Below are positions 10,135-20,848 of a stretch of 64,000 nucleotides of DNA, in pieces. The notes beneath the pieces were generated by a model. That model was not told the DNA's origin, ran no database searches, and saw nothing but the letters and a program-made list of their open reading frames with translations. Position 1 is the first letter of the stretch; every line of letters begins with the position of its first letter. Position numbers and translations under genes: made by a program. The stretch comes from Cervus elaphus (lineage: Eukaryota > Chordata > Mammalia > Artiodactyla > Cervidae): positions 32,914,001-32,978,000 of the forward strand of contig NC_057838.1 in the NCBI RefSeq assembly GCF_910594005.1, given 5' to 3'.

Positions 10135-11330
10135 AGGCTTATAAAATGGAAGATAACTTGTCCACCAACTTAATTTTAGAGATAGAAAATTTACTCTTGT
10201 ACAAGTCTATCCCTTGCTCTACTTTTAGTCCTATTATTGTCATATATATCACATCGATATATGTCACAATCCAAAATATAAGTATCTATGTAATACTGGG
10301 TCTTTTAAAGAGGCAAGTATATGTATTTACAAACTTTGCTGTAGTAAACTTATTTGTAATTTCTTTTTTTTCATTTCATTTCTTCCTGTGTACATTGATA
10401 TCCCTTACTCCAAAAGAGACTAATTCCCACTAGTTGCTTCTGTGTGGTTACTCAAATACATTATATTTCTATAAGTTATAGACCTAACAATGCAAATATA
10501 AATGTTTATGCAAGTTCTATTCAAGTCAGTTAAGCTAAAAGAAGATATTCAAATATATTGTGTTTTTAAATCACCTATATAATAATTACCTTTAGCAGTG
10601 CTCTTTGCTTTTTAATGTGGATTTGAATATGAATCCAGTATCAGCAGCTTTCAGTCTACACAGCTTCCTTTAGCATTTCTCCTGGGATATGCATGCTTGC
10701 AACAAATTCCTTAAATTTTCATTTATCTGGGAATGTCATTATTTCACCTTCACTTTTTTTTTTTTTTTAACTGGATACAGGATTACTGATTGACAGCTGA
10801 CAGCTGTTTTCTTTCAGCACCTTGACTAACCCATCCCAGCCTTGAGCTGCTTCTGATGTTTATCCTTCTGGACTTCCCTTGCCAATAATGAGACTTTTTT
10901 TCTGTTTTGTAGATTTTCTTTTTTGACTTTGTTTTTTAACACTTGACTACCAGGGCTTCCCTTGTAGCTCAGTCGGTAAAGAATCTGCCTGCAGTGCAGG
11001 AGACCCAGGTTTGATCCCTGGGTTGGGAAGATCCCCTGGAGAAGGAAATGGTAACCCACTCCAGTATCCTTGCCTGGAAAATGTCACAGAAGAGCCTGGT
11101 GGGTTGCAGTCCATGGGGTTGCAAAGAGTCAGGCACAACTGAGCAACTAACACACAACATGTTATGTCCGGCACTAGTATTTCATCCTGTCTGGAGTTCA
11201 CTGAGTTTCTTAGATGTAGATTAATATTTTTCATCAGATTTGATAAGTTTTCAGCCATAGCTCATGTAAAACTAGACATCTTTTTTAGTAATAGCAACTC
11301 TGCATACAGTACCACCACCACTCTCTCTTG
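10135..11330 (-). mobile_element. Probable ancient L1/HAL1-type ORF1 region
   Basis: The plus strand resembles the reverse complement of an old L1 ORF1/upstream region: ttttcatttatctgggaatg (10717), ggatacaggattactgattg, gacagctg...tttctttcagcacc, then after a SINE ctgagtttcttagatgtag and attaatatttttcatcag. The match is recognised as a pattern only. HAL1 (an L1 derivative with ORF1 only) is an alternative. Unassigned sequence to the right could include its 5' part. Confidence 0.45.
10952..11154 (+). mobile_element. Bov-tA SINE
   Basis: Complete-looking copy: head gggcttcccttgtagctcag, Pol III B-box-like ggtttgatccc, body gatcccctggagaaggaaat and ctccagtatccttgcctgg, tail gttgcaaagagtcaggcac and aactgagcaactaa. 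It interrupts a probable old L1. Confidence 0.95.
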
Positions 11331-12524
11331 CAGGGCTTATTTTTTTCTTTCTTGCTTTTTATTGTTTACTGTTTTAGGTGGACAGTAAACTGAAATGTTT
11401 CCTTCACAGTGTGCAGCTGCTGAAATCACTCCTCAGAGGGTGAAGTTTTGGGTATAAGCACATTTGCCCTAGGCATCTGAGCTGGTCTTTCCCTATTGGT
11501 ATCACACCCAGCTGTTAGTCTCCATTAATTGCTATCTGATTCCACCACAGTTTTTAACAATGTCCTGGGGCAAAAATTGCTTCACAGTTTTACCCAGTTA
11601 AGTTAGAACCCATTTTCAGTGGCAGAATTCTGACAGTCTTTGAGACTACTCTGATCTCAGAAGAGATTTTAATTACCTCTTTCTCTGGTTCTCTCTATTA
11701 AACTTCTAAGCTGGCCTACCATTTTGCTTATTGCTATCATCAAGGTACCAGTCAAAGGGCACCACTACTAACTGGGTATCACCAAGGCCTGCAATGCTTT
11801 CAACAACACCCCTAGTAATGAATTTCACCACTGTTTATTCCCCAAAAACGTCAGTCCCCTTAGGGAGATCTGAGGAACTCTCTATTTGTTTGACCTGGGT
11901 ATCCTCTGGGCAGTAGCTCTGTGTAAATGCCATGGGGAAGGGGGATGGATAATGGCCTGCTTCTCCCAGAATGACACCCTGCTCTATGAGCAGGACCCCA
12001 AGGATGGTAACCTCTGGGTTTCTCAGTTTTATATCCTAACATGGAAGGAAGGCTTGCTTGTAACTCCTACCTCAAAAACCAACTGAGGTAGGAATTTCAG
12101 GGCCAGTATTCTTGTCCTGTTATGCCTGGGGTAAAGTTTCTTCTTTAGGAGTGTGACTGTGAGAAGGAAGACCAGTCTTCTCAGCAGACCCTGCCCAGCA
12201 TAAAGCCTCTGCAACAGGAAGTTGGGGCATGGGGGTGAGACATACCAAGGGCAAGCCCCTTCTGGGATAGTTGTGGAAAAGAGGGCCATCTTCTCGGCTA
12301 TATGTGCCTTGATTACAGTTTCTATCACACTGAGTTGGGTAGAGGGGAAAGGGAGAAACTCATGGCTGAAATGCTATAGATTCTAACTGTTCTTTTCAAG
12401 ATTTAGTTGATTTTTTAAGTGTTTCTCCATTTTCTATAGGTCCTGAGGACAATTTGCAGTTTTTAACATTAGCTATTTAGTTGTTAAAAAAATATACCTG
12501 CATAATTTTATGGAATTATATAAA
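11331..12524. other. Unassigned non-coding DNA
   Basis: No exon or RNA gene supported. It could be the 5' region of the minus-strand old L1 to the left, which would read rightwards into it, but I could not align it. Frames up to 99 codons occur without recognisable motifs. Confidence 0.5.
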
Positions 12525-12533
12525 ATATATTTA

Positions 12534-12732
12534 GTAAAAGTGAAAGTCACTCAGTCACGTGACCTTTGTGACATCGTTTGTGACCCCATGGACTGTATAG
12601 AATTCTCCAGGCCAGAAAACTGGAGTGGGTAGCCATTCCCTTGTCCAGGGGAATCTTCCCAACCTAGGAATCGAACCAGGGTCTCCTGCATTGTAGGTGG
12701 ATTTTTTACCAGTTGAACTATCACAGAAGCTG
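12534..12732 (-). mobile_element. Bov-tA/BovA SINE
   Basis: Reverse complement of the SINE: tgtgaccccatggactgta, aattctccaggccagaaaac, tggagtgggtagccattcc, gaaccagggtctcctgcatt. A 9-bp direct repeat ATATATTTA at 12525-12533 and 12733-12741 may be the target duplication, although the context is AT-rich. Confidence 0.9.
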
Positions 12733-12885
12733 ATATATTTATCAATTAAATACATTTTATCAATATAGTATTTAATTTACTTAAAAAGTAAATTTATTTT
12801 AATTTATCAAGTAAACATATTTTAATCTAAAAATTAAAATATATTTAAGTATTTATGTATTTACAATTTTACATATATATACACA

Positions 12886-13070
12886 TTGTGTGCATGCCAA
12901 GTTGCTTCATTTGTGTCTGACTCTTTGTGACCCTATGGACTGTAGCCCACCAGGCTCCTCTGTCCAGGCAAGAATACTGGAGTAGGTTGCCATGCCCTCC
13001 TTCAGGGAATTTTCCCGACTCAGATTGAACCCACATCTCCTATGTCTACCTGCATTGGCAGGCATGTTCT
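12886..13070 (-). mobile_element. Bov-tA/BovA SINE
   Basis: Reverse-complement copy with gactctttgtgaccctatgg, actgtagcccaccaggctcc, caagaatactggagtaggtt and cctgcattggcaggcatg. It ends directly against a mariner-like scrap. Target duplication not recognised. Confidence 0.9.
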
Positions 13071-13121
13071 TTGGATTGGGTTTTTCCATAACATCTTATG
13101 GATTTTCAGCCAACCCAATAA
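13071..13121. mobile_element. Mariner-type MITE scrap
   Basis: TTGGATTGGGTTTTTCCATA, then CATCTTATGGA and TTTTCAGCCAACCCAA resembles the ruminant mariner-derived MITE, whose terminal repeats read TTGGGTTGGCC...GGCCAACCCAA around a gtttttccgtaagatgtt core. Only the ends and part of the core remain. Short, so confidence is moderate. Confidence 0.55.
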
Positions 13122-14425
13122 TTATACACACATATTTATCACATATAATTTGCAGTCCACTAGGCTCTTCATAGCATTGTTTCAGAAGTCAAACGGATTG
13201 AGTTTCCTAAGGAAGGAAAAGCCACGGGAACCTTGAAGCGAATAGCACCCTGAAAGAACCACAGAGCATGACTGTACACTGTCCAGATGAAGAGTGAATA
13301 CACTTACTGGGGAAGCCCTACTGTTGGCAGCTTTTTACATCGGTGGCATACTGCACTGCTCGCTCTCATCAACCTGGTGCACCAGCAAAACGAATGTCAT
13401 TGAAATGCAGTTCACAGTCAATCCAGAAATCTCTCCTGCCTTGGAAATGAAACTCCCAATACCTAAACCAGGATCAGGCCACTTCGTTTACAAGCACCTG
13501 CCAGAGGCTTCAGAGAAGAAAGCTAACAGTTTCACTTATACATGGAATCTAAGTCTTCTAACCCCCAAGCCTAAAAGTCTAACAAATTCACTTTGAAATC
13601 TCATGAGTGAAGAAAATTACATGTAAAAATATTCATTTAGTGGAAGTCCTTCAAGACAACAACAAAGGACCTGTAGAGAAAAAAAGCGAAAATCTTTCAG
13701 AATAAAAAAGGTAAGCAAGTACCTTAAATGTCAAGCAGAAAATGCAAGGTTAGGCCATTTGGAAGTCTATAATTTATTTAACATCAAAATCTCAAAATCA
13801 ATTTTACACGTTACCACAAGTTACAGAAGTTATCACAGTAGAGGCAAAATATTGGAAAAGCTTCACTCTCCAAGTACTGTAATTTAGCTGCTGAATACCT
13901 AACTAATGGCAGAAGAACAGCAAGGAATAGCAAAAGCAAAGAATTAGAGTAATAGGGGTATGGCAGACTAAAAACACAAGGAGATGCTTCAAGAGCTACT
14001 GCTGAGAAAGCAGCCCTGGGGAGCGGGGGGGGGGGGCTGATAAGGAACTGGTGCCATATAAATGCTTGATGCATAGGCAGTTCCATGAAAGGACCACATA
14101 CAACCCATCCCCTAGCCATCAGTCCTGGAGAAATACAGTGTCAGCATCATCTCAGGAAGCCAGAGAGACAAGACTTCCTCTTTATTGCATCTCAGGAGAA
14201 ACACTTGAGGCAGCCTCTTGAACGAAACATTCCTCTGCTTGAATCTGAGCCATGACTGTGATGGCAGGAGTCTGAGATTTGAGGACAAAGCCTGGAGGGT
14301 GATGCTCATCTTCTTCCCCCATAAACTTCCTCCAGCTGTGATCACCAAGAGTTTAGCAGTATTCTTTTGTTTTTTGGGTTTTTTTTTTTTTTGAGGATAA
14401 TAAGCCAGAAAAATGGTTGGTAGGT
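13122..14425. other. Unassigned DNA including a 100-codon open frame
   Basis: A plus-strand frame at 13294-13596 is open for 100 codons, with a hydrophobic start (LLLAAFYIGGIL) and several retained CpGs, unlike neighbouring DNA. I do not recognise a protein family, and its end (cttatacatggaatctaa) resembles L1 3' sequence. No splice, promoter or polyadenylation context is convincing. A G12 run lies at 14025-14036. Confidence 0.45.
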
Positions 14426-15140
14426 AGTATTTAAAGGGGGCTTCCATGATGGCTCAACAGTAGAGAATCCACTTGTCAATGCAGGAAACACATATTTGAT
14501 CCCTGGGTCAGAAAGATCCCCTGGAGGAGGGAATGGCAACCCACTCGAGTATTCTCTTTTTTTTTTTTAATTTGTTTTTTTAGTTGGAGGCTAATTACTT
14601 CACAACATTTCAGTGGGTTTTGTCATACATTGATATGAATCAGCCATAGAGTTACACGTATTCCCCATCCCGATCCCCCCTCCCACCTCCCTCTCCACCC
14701 GATTCCTCTGGGTCTTCCCAGTGCACCAGGCCCGAGCACTTGTCTCATGCATCCCACCAGGGCTGGTGATCTGTTTCACCATAGATAATATACATGCTGT
14801 TCTTTTGAAATATCCCACCCTCACCTTCTCCCACAGAGTTCAAAAGTCTGTTCTGTACGTCTGTGTCTCTTTTTCTGCCTTGCATATAGGGTTATCGTTA
14901 CCATCTTTCTAAATTCCATATATATGTGTTAGTATGCTGTAATGTTCTTTATCTTTCTGGCTTACTTCACTCTGTATAATGGGCTCCAGTTTCATCCATC
15001 TCATTAGAACTCGAGTATTCTTGCCTGGGAAATCCCATGGACAGAGGAGCCTGGTGGGCTACAGTCCATGGGGTCGCAAAGACTGAGCACAACTGAGCAA
15101 CTAAACTCATACATTCAGGCACACACACAGTATTTAAAGG
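14426..15140 (+). mobile_element. Bov-tA SINE split by an L1 insertion, outer duplication intact
   Basis: The SINE head (gggcttccatgatggctcaa) and first half occupy 14438-14555. The second half (ctcgagtattcttgcctggg, catggacagaggagcctgg, cacaactgagcaactaa) resumes at 15009 and ends in a CA-rich tail near 15128. The 12-bp repeat AGTATTTAAAGG at 14426-14437 and 15129-15140 is the SINE's own target duplication. The interrupting L1 has a separate one. Confidence 0.97.
14556..15008 (-). mobile_element. 5'-truncated young L1 (3' end only)
   Basis: The T tract at 14557-14569 is the A tail of a minus-strand L1. The 3' UTR and the very end of ORF2 follow (ggaggctaattacttcacaa, ccacagagttcaaaagtctg, tcactctgtataatgggctc). 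It is flanked by a 13-bp duplication ACTCGAGTATTCT (14543-14555 and 15009-15021) of SINE sequence. By eye about 11 differences over ~430 bases separate it from the 3' end of the full-length L1 at 26.9 kb, so both belong to one young subfamily. Confidence 0.97.
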
Positions 15141-15292
15141 TCTTAATATCTACCTACCTCTCCATCTTCATCCTGAAAACCCACCAGGCACCTGACCCTG
15201 CAGCCATAGGGTGCTACATGCAGTGTGGTCTTTGGCCTCCACGCTGGCCCTGGTCTCTGTGCGTGGAGGCTGTTTTCACCTTCTCTGCATTC

Positions 15293-15508
15293 ATGCTAAT
15301 TTGCTTCAGTCATATCCAATTCTGTGAGACCCTATGGACTATAGCCTACCAGGCTCCTCTGTCCATGGGATTTCCCAGGCAAGAATACTAGAGTGGGTTG
15401 CCATGCCCTCCTCCAGGGGATCTTCCCAACCCAGGGATCGAATCAGCATCTCTTTTATCTCTTGCATTGGCAGGTGGGTTCTTTACCACTAGCACCACCT
15501 GGGAAGCC
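15293..15508 (-). mobile_element. Bov-tA/BovA SINE
   Basis: Reverse-complement copy: attctgtgagaccctatgga, ctaccaggctcctctgtcc, ctccaggggatcttcccaac, ending at the head (accacctgggaagcc). Target duplication not identified. Confidence 0.93.
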
Positions 15509-15620
15509 CTTCCACCCTCTCCACATATCGTTAACCCATATTGTCATTAAGACTCATCTCAGGCAGCCCATCCTCTTGGAGGTGGTCCAACTTTGCATTA
15601 AATTAGGACTAGCTTCTCTG

Positions 15621-15869
15621 AAGCTCCAGTACTTTGGCCATTCAATGTGAAGAGCCGACTCATTGGAAAAGACTTTGATGCTGGGAAGGATTGAAGACAG
15701 GAGAAGGGGGCCACAGAGGATGAGACGGTTTGATGGCATCACTGACAGAGTGGACATGAATTTGAGCAAGCTCTGGGAGATGGTGAAGAACAGGGTAGCC
15801 TGGCATGCTGCAGTTCATGGGGTCGCAAAGAATCAGACACGACTTAGCAACTGAACAACGAAAACAACA
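15621..15869 (+). mobile_element. BovB LINE 3' end, 5'-truncated, with target duplication
   Basis: Begins within the end of the BovB ORF (agctccagtactttggccat) and runs to the element terminus (gcaaagaatcagacacgact, tagcaactgaacaac). A 10-bp direct repeat AGCTTCTCTG lies at 15611-15620 and 15870-15879. The retained 249 bases are a typical RTE-style 5'-truncated insertion. The coding frame ends within it, and no function is expected. Confidence 0.93.
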
Positions 15870-15952
15870 AGCTTCTCTGGGTTCACCCAACACCTGGGGA
15901 TCCCTTCTGCCACACTACTGTGTTCTAACCTTTAATATTTTCATCTCAAGAA

Positions 15953-16115
15953 CAGTGTTCTTAAATTTCAGCATTCCTCATTATCACCCGAATTGCTGGT
16001 GGCTACTTTCAGAATAACCGAATATGTCTCAAGTGGGATCTAAAAATCTGCATTTCTAACAAGTCCCAGGTGATACTGATGTGACTGGACCAGGATGGCA
16101 CTATGAGAACCACTG
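15953..16115. mobile_element. MER5A-like hAT (Charlie) DNA transposon
   Basis: Starts CAGTGTTCTTAAA and ends GAGAACCACTG, matching the terminal inverted repeats of MER5A (CAGTG...CACTG), with the internal catttctaacaagtcccagg and tgatactgatgtgactgg also characteristic. The 8-bp flanks CTCAAGAA and CTCTAGAC agree at 6 of 8 positions, as expected for an old hAT target duplication. Non-autonomous and ancient. Confidence 0.8.
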
Positions 16116-16356
16116 CTCTAGACAAGCATGTTCCCTGTAGACCCCACTCCATGGGGTGACTGGAAGTGCCCAGGCCTATATCACCATTCATCTCCTCCCT
16201 CTGCCCAAACCTTCCACAAATGCCCTCCAAAAACCATACTGCCTCCCAATTCTGCTTCAGCATCTGCTTCCAGAGGTCTCTGACCTGTAATAGCACTCAA
16301 TAAAAGCATATAAAATGAATGAACATAAAAATGGACCCTGTATCAAGAGTGGCCCC

Positions 16357-16480
16357 ACCAGAACTTCCCTGAAGGTCCAGTGATTGCTACTCCATGCTTC
16401 CAACGCAGGGGATGAGGGTTTGATCCCTGGTCAGGGAACTAAGATCCTACATGCCACATGGTGGGGCCAAAAAATAAAGA
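16357..16480 (+). mobile_element. CHR-2-type tRNA-derived SINE
   Basis: Head agaacttccctgaaggtcca, B-box-like ggtttgatccc, then ggtcagggaactaagatcc and acatgccacatggtggggcc, ending in an A-rich tail. This is a short version without the long 3' body. Confidence 0.88.
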
Positions 16481-16483
16481 TGG

Positions 16484-16645
16484 CACAGAAGAGCTTGTGC
16501 CCTCACTTTGCCCTCGGTCACATGAGGAAACAATAAGATAACCACTTGCAAATCAGGAAGCGGGCCCTCATCAGACACTGAATCTGCTAATACCTTGAAC
16601 TTGGACTTTCAAGCCTCCAGAACTGTGAGAAATAAATTGTTAAAA
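16484..16645 (+). mobile_element. MaLR-like LTR fragment
   Basis: ccttgaacttggactttcaa followed by gcctccagaactgtgagaa and ataaatt is the common 3' part of MLT1/MaLR-type LTRs, where the AATAAA serves as polyadenylation signal. Upstream gccctcatcagacactgaat also fits. The ends are lost. Family assignment is from memory of the motif, not alignment. Confidence 0.6.
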
Positions 16646-17013
16646 GAGTAGCTCCCACCAATTCCAGTGTCAGGTCCCCAGCTTGATCCTCAAGAACAGA
16701 GCAAGTTAAACCTCAGAAGAAGGAATAGTTAAACAGATCCAAAGGCTGAGGAGTTAACTGGGTAAAGAGAGCAGGACATTTCAGGCCCAGGGCCCAGGCC
16801 TGTGCCACAAGGAAGCCTGGAAGAAGGCCTTGGGGGCTGGAATTCAGGAGGACAGGACAGCAGACTGGAAGGAGAAGAGGAACCCATGTTCTTTCCTTTT
16901 CCTCCATAATAGCCCTTAATGGCCAACAAGCAAGAGCCTTGATCTCCATGAAAACCAGAGTCCAGATTCTTCTCAGCGAGAGTGTTGTCTCCTCACTCCT
17001 CTAGGAAAAGAAA

Positions 17014-17214
17014 TGCCTGTCCGTGTTTAGTCATGTACAACTCTTTTGTGACCACCAGGCTCCTCTGTCCATGAGATTTTCCAGGAAAGAATACTGGAGT
17101 GGGTTACCATTTGCTACTCCAGGCGATCTTCCAGACCCAGGGATTGAACCAAGTCTCTGGCATTTCCTCCACTGGCAGGTGGATTCTTTACCTCTAATGC
17201 CAGCTGGGAAGGCC
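17014..17214 (-). mobile_element. Bov-tA/BovA SINE with 11-bp target duplication
   Basis: Reverse-complement SINE (gaccaccaggctcctctgtc, gaatactggagtgggttacc, accaagtctctggcatttcc) flanked by AGGAAAAGAAA at 17003-17013 and 17215-17225. Its right duplication abuts the duplication of the adjacent solo LTR. Confidence 0.95.
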
Positions 17215-17230
17215 AGGAAAAGAAAGACCC

Positions 17231-17685
17231 TGTATTAAGTAGAATAATGTCTTCATAGGATGTCTATGTCCTAATCTGTGGAACTATAAAAATGTTACTT
17301 TACATGGTAAAGAGATTCTGCACGTGTAATTAAGTTAAGGTTAGATTATCTGGGTGGAAGTAATGTAAAGACAGGAAGAATCTTGTAAAAGGGAAGCAGG
17401 ATCAAAGAAAACATTGGAAGATACAGCACTGCTGGCTTTGAAGATGGAGGAAGCAACCATAAGTTCAGATATGCAGGCATAGTCTCAAGCAGCTGGCAAA
17501 GGTGAGAAAATGAATTCTCCCCTAAACCCTCTGGAAGGAGCATAGCCCTGCTGACACCTTCATTTTAGCCAAGGGAAACTAATTTCAGACTGCTGACCTC
17601 CAGATCCATAAGATAACAAATTTGTTTTGTTTTAAGCCATTAGGGTGGTAGTAATTTGTTACAGCAGCAAAAGGAAACTAATACA
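17231..17685 (+). mobile_element. Ancient solo LTR (MaLR-like)
   Basis: Starts TGTATTAAG and ends ...AATACA with 5-bp flanks GACCC (17226-17230) and GATCC (17686-17690) equal at 4 of 5. Internal landmarks of a widespread mammalian LTR type are present: tgtctatgtcctaatctgtg, gtaattaagttaaggttaga, aattctcccctaaaccctct, ctgacctccagatccataag and taatttgttacagcagc. No internal retroviral sequence or second LTR follows, so it is a solo copy. The family name is uncertain. Confidence 0.75.
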
Positions 17686-17937
17686 GATCCATTTGTCAGA
17701 AACATAATTACCTGATGTTCTCTGCCTCCAGGGAGAGAGGAAACAGCTGTCCTCCGTACCAAAGACCAACACTGTCTCCTCCAGACTGTCAATGACCATT
17801 CATGTACAGAGAAATAGACACACACATATGCATGCACTCCAACAAACCCGGTTCTCTCAGGAAGAAATAACAGGTTCAATATTCACGCCCTTCTGATAAC
17901 TCAGCGTTTTGTGTGTGTATTTGCCTTTATATGCACA

Positions 17938-18170
17938 TCCTGGCATTTCTAGAGCACTGACTTTATGCCGGTATTATACTTGACCCTTTAGGTATACCCT
18001 TTCATATATTTCCCTCTATACTCATGACAGATCTGTGGCAGAAATATTACTCTCTGCAACTTACAAAGGGATACTTAGGGTCAGAAAGATCAATTGTGCC
18101 CAAAGCCACAACTCAAATATAGATTGAATACAGGTCTACCTCTTCCCAAGTCCATCACTCTTCCTCTGAA
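17938..18170 (-). mobile_element. MIR SINE
   Basis: Read as reverse complement, the order gcactgactttatgccggta, cagatctgtggcag...cttacaaagggatacttagg, gtgcccaaagccacaactca and ttgaatacaggtctacc follows the MIR layout (size of allele, core, tRNA-like part). Diverged. Confidence 0.65.
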
Positions 18171-18328
18171 ATATAGGGATTCCTCACTACAAGCCTCTTG
18201 CTATCTCTTTCCCCTTTGCCATCCATCTCCCCTTATTCTTCCCCCGGCCCCGACACACACACCCTCTGTTCTCCAATCACAATGAAATTCTTTCTCCTCA
18301 ACCCATATAGACACCTATTACCCAGTTG

Positions 18329-18461
18329 GGGGTTTTTTTTGTTGTTGTTGTTGTTTAATTTTTGGCCACACCATGCAGCGTGTTTCCCAGACAGGGATCA
18401 AATCCAAATTCCCTGCATTGGAAGTATGAAGTCTTAACCACTGGACCACTGGGGAGGTCCT
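18329..18461 (-). mobile_element. CHR-2-type tRNA-derived SINE
   Basis: The reverse complement shows the head at the right (cttaaccactggaccactgg, ggaggtcc), the body (cacaccatgcagcgtgtttc, cagggatcaaatccaaattc) and a (TTG)n/T tail at 18335-18357. Confidence 0.88.
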
Positions 18462-18504
18462 CCCATCTATTCTTTCTGTCACCTGCATCCTCCAGGTAGA
18501 ATTC

Positions 18505-18805
18505 CCCTTCCGCTCATCTTTGTCTGCTGTACTCCTACTTATCTTTCACATCTTGGCATAAACCCAAATTCCTCAAAGAAGACTTTAGAGTCCTAAAGGG
18601 GTGAAGTAATCTGGCATATAGTTTCACAGTATTCCGTTCTTCCACAGTCATTGTGCATGCCGCATTTCATGAGCTACTGCTCAACAGTTAGTGTCTGCTG
18701 CCTTTCTCTGCCCCTAAGACATAACTTCCTTGAGGCCAAAGACCACTTTGACCTTGCTCACTACTGTATGCTGGGTGCATGCTACAGAGCCATTATAGAA
18801 GCTTA
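18505..18805 (+). mobile_element. L2 LINE 3' end
   Basis: ctgtactcctacttatcttt, ttcctcaaagaagacttt and then cataacttccttgaggccaa and ttgctcactactgtatgctg follow the order of the L2 3' end (cctcagggaagcc... ; actgtaagctccttgagggc ; gttcactgctgtatcccc). Diverged as expected. Confidence 0.65.
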
Positions 18806-19394
18806 ACACTGATTCTGTAATGAGGTAGGAATGAAAATACTATTTTGTTGTATCAAGTTATATCACAAATGGGTCTTGGAGCTTTCAACTGCTAACTAAA
18901 GAAAAACTGCTCACACTGTGTTTCATTATTTGGTATTTTTTAATGATCATCTCAAAAAGTAATTCCCAGGCTTGAGATCTGACTGCATTGCATCATTTAC
19001 CGTGAGATCTGGGTCATGTAAATTGATGGAGACCTGCATGAAATTTTCTTATTTCCCACAGCAGATAGCGATAAAGAACTTTTAGTCTCTTTCATCAAAG
19101 TTAAGACCTTAAGGAAACAATCTTTTCTAATCCATTTAGTTATCACTCTGTGATCGAGGGGATAAGGATTAAGATTCATATAAACCACTCTGTGAAAGTA
19201 GAAGGAAGAAAACCCATGTTCCAGAACACAAAAATCCTGCTTTCTAATCAGGTTAAGCTAGAGTGTATTTGCTGATCGGAATTGTGTGCGCTTAAAGACA
19301 TGGACGTAGATTTCAAGGGCAGGCCTTTCATGATGATGTGCTGAGATGATTCACGACCACAGCAAGAACACAGTAACAACAGGATGACAAGAAC
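18806..19394. other. Unassigned non-coding DNA
   Basis: No gene or repeat family recognised. The longest frame is 63 codons. Confidence 0.6.
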
Positions 19395-19399
19395 AATAG

Positions 19400-19580
19400 T
19401 AACAGTGATCAGTCACCACCTTTCTTGTGCCAGGTACTGGGTGCTGTATGCATTTGATCAATGACTTCTCATCACTGCCCTAAGAGGAAGCTATTCCTGT
19501 TATCCCCATTGTACAGATGGGGAAACTGAGTTCAGGAAAGACAGGTACTAACTCAAACCCAGGTATTTTGCTATGAATCT
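19400..19580 (-). mobile_element. MIR SINE
   Basis: Reverse-complement MIR landmarks are clear: ttgtgccaggtactgggtgc, ttatccccattgtacagatg, gggaaactgagttcagg and aaacccaggtattt. Confidence 0.82.
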
Positions 19581-19752
19581 CGTGTTAGCCATCACTGTAA
19601 CAGCACTTTGCACTGACTACAGATTCCTCATCTGCTTATTAATTGAATTTTTTCCATAGCACATCAAGTGTGAACACTGACTTCCTTTTACAGCATGATT
19701 ACTCTAAGAAAATTATTCTTTCTACTGTTTTTAATGGTAGGTATAGTCACAT

Positions 19753-19976
19753 GGGCTTCTCAGGTGGTGCTAATGGCAAAGAACCTGTCTGCCAATGCAG
19801 GAGACATAAGAGACTTGGGTTTGATCCCTGGGTCAGGAAGATCCCCTGGAAGTGGGCATGGCAACCCACTCTAGTATTCTTGCCTGGGAAATTCCATACA
19901 CAGAGCAGCCTGGCAGGCCCCAGTCCATAAGGTCGCAAAGAGTCAGACACGATTAAAGCGACTTAGCACGCACGCA
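19753..19976 (+). mobile_element. Bov-tA SINE
   Basis: Head gggcttctcaggtggtgcta, then gggtttgatccctgggtcag, gatcccctggaagtgggcat, gtcgcaaagagtcagacacg, and a tail of alternating CACG. A good copy without an obvious target duplication. Confidence 0.93.
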
Positions 19977-19978
19977 CG

Positions 19979-20832
19979 TGGCAATATAGGAAAATTACCA
20001 GGAAATTGAAATCTGGATTTAAATTCCATCCCTCTCTTACATCTTGTACAAACCTGGGAAGACGAGAAAATATCTACCCCAGGGTGCTAACACAAATCAA
20101 AAATACCATGTGTATAAAAACTTAGAATTCAATACAAGTGGACTGACTCTGACTTCACAATGGATCTGAAAAATGACAAATTCCAAAGGGAAATAATCCT
20201 GGCACCAGTGTGTTGCACAACAATATCACTGCTGTCATCTGAAGTATTTTTCTAGAAGATGTTGGAAAGTGCCTAACAGGTCAGACAAAGAAAAGAATTG
20301 CTTTGGGTTCAGAGTAATAGGGCCAAGATAGACCCTCAAGGCTGATTTTCATTAGTCATTGACATTTTCCAAAGTCCTATCTTATACCATTGTTATTTTA
20401 TGTATATCCCAAGAGTAAGTACATCCTTAGAAAATGTTTAACCTGTTAGTAAGAAGAATTTAACATAGGCAGCTATTTGCACCCTCCTCCATTCCATCAT
20501 AACCTTTCCAGTGCAGTACAGCATTTTGGTACATGCCTAGATACATTTTGGTACATGGCTAGATACATTTTGGTACATGGCTAGATACATTAAGAGAAGT
20601 GTCTGTCCAAGTCCCTTAAATCCCTCATTAGATATAAAAATGTTTTCCATGGACAAAAATACATTGTGCATCTAATATGTGAAAGTTCCTCTCCAGGCAC
20701 TTGGCTGGTGGATGGAGAAGAGGATGATTCATAAGCAGCTGTTAGGATTAAGAAACTTGGTGTAACATAACCCGCTCAACAGACTCCGACTAGTGGCCTG
20801 TTTAGACCCAGACTATTTATTTGTAAAGTCGC
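19979..20832. other. Unassigned DNA with a 22-bp tandem repeat
   Basis: No gene recognised. Contains the three-copy minisatellite listed separately. Confidence 0.6.
20522..20591 (+). repeat. 22-bp minisatellite, about 3.2 copies
   Basis: The unit begins CATTTTGGTACATG and ends CTAGATA. Copies lie at 20522-20543, 20544-20565 and 20566-20587, followed by a partial copy (CATT). Copies 2 and 3 are identical; copy 1 differs at one base. Confidence 0.97.
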
Positions 20833-20848
20833 CTGTGGGACACGGTGC

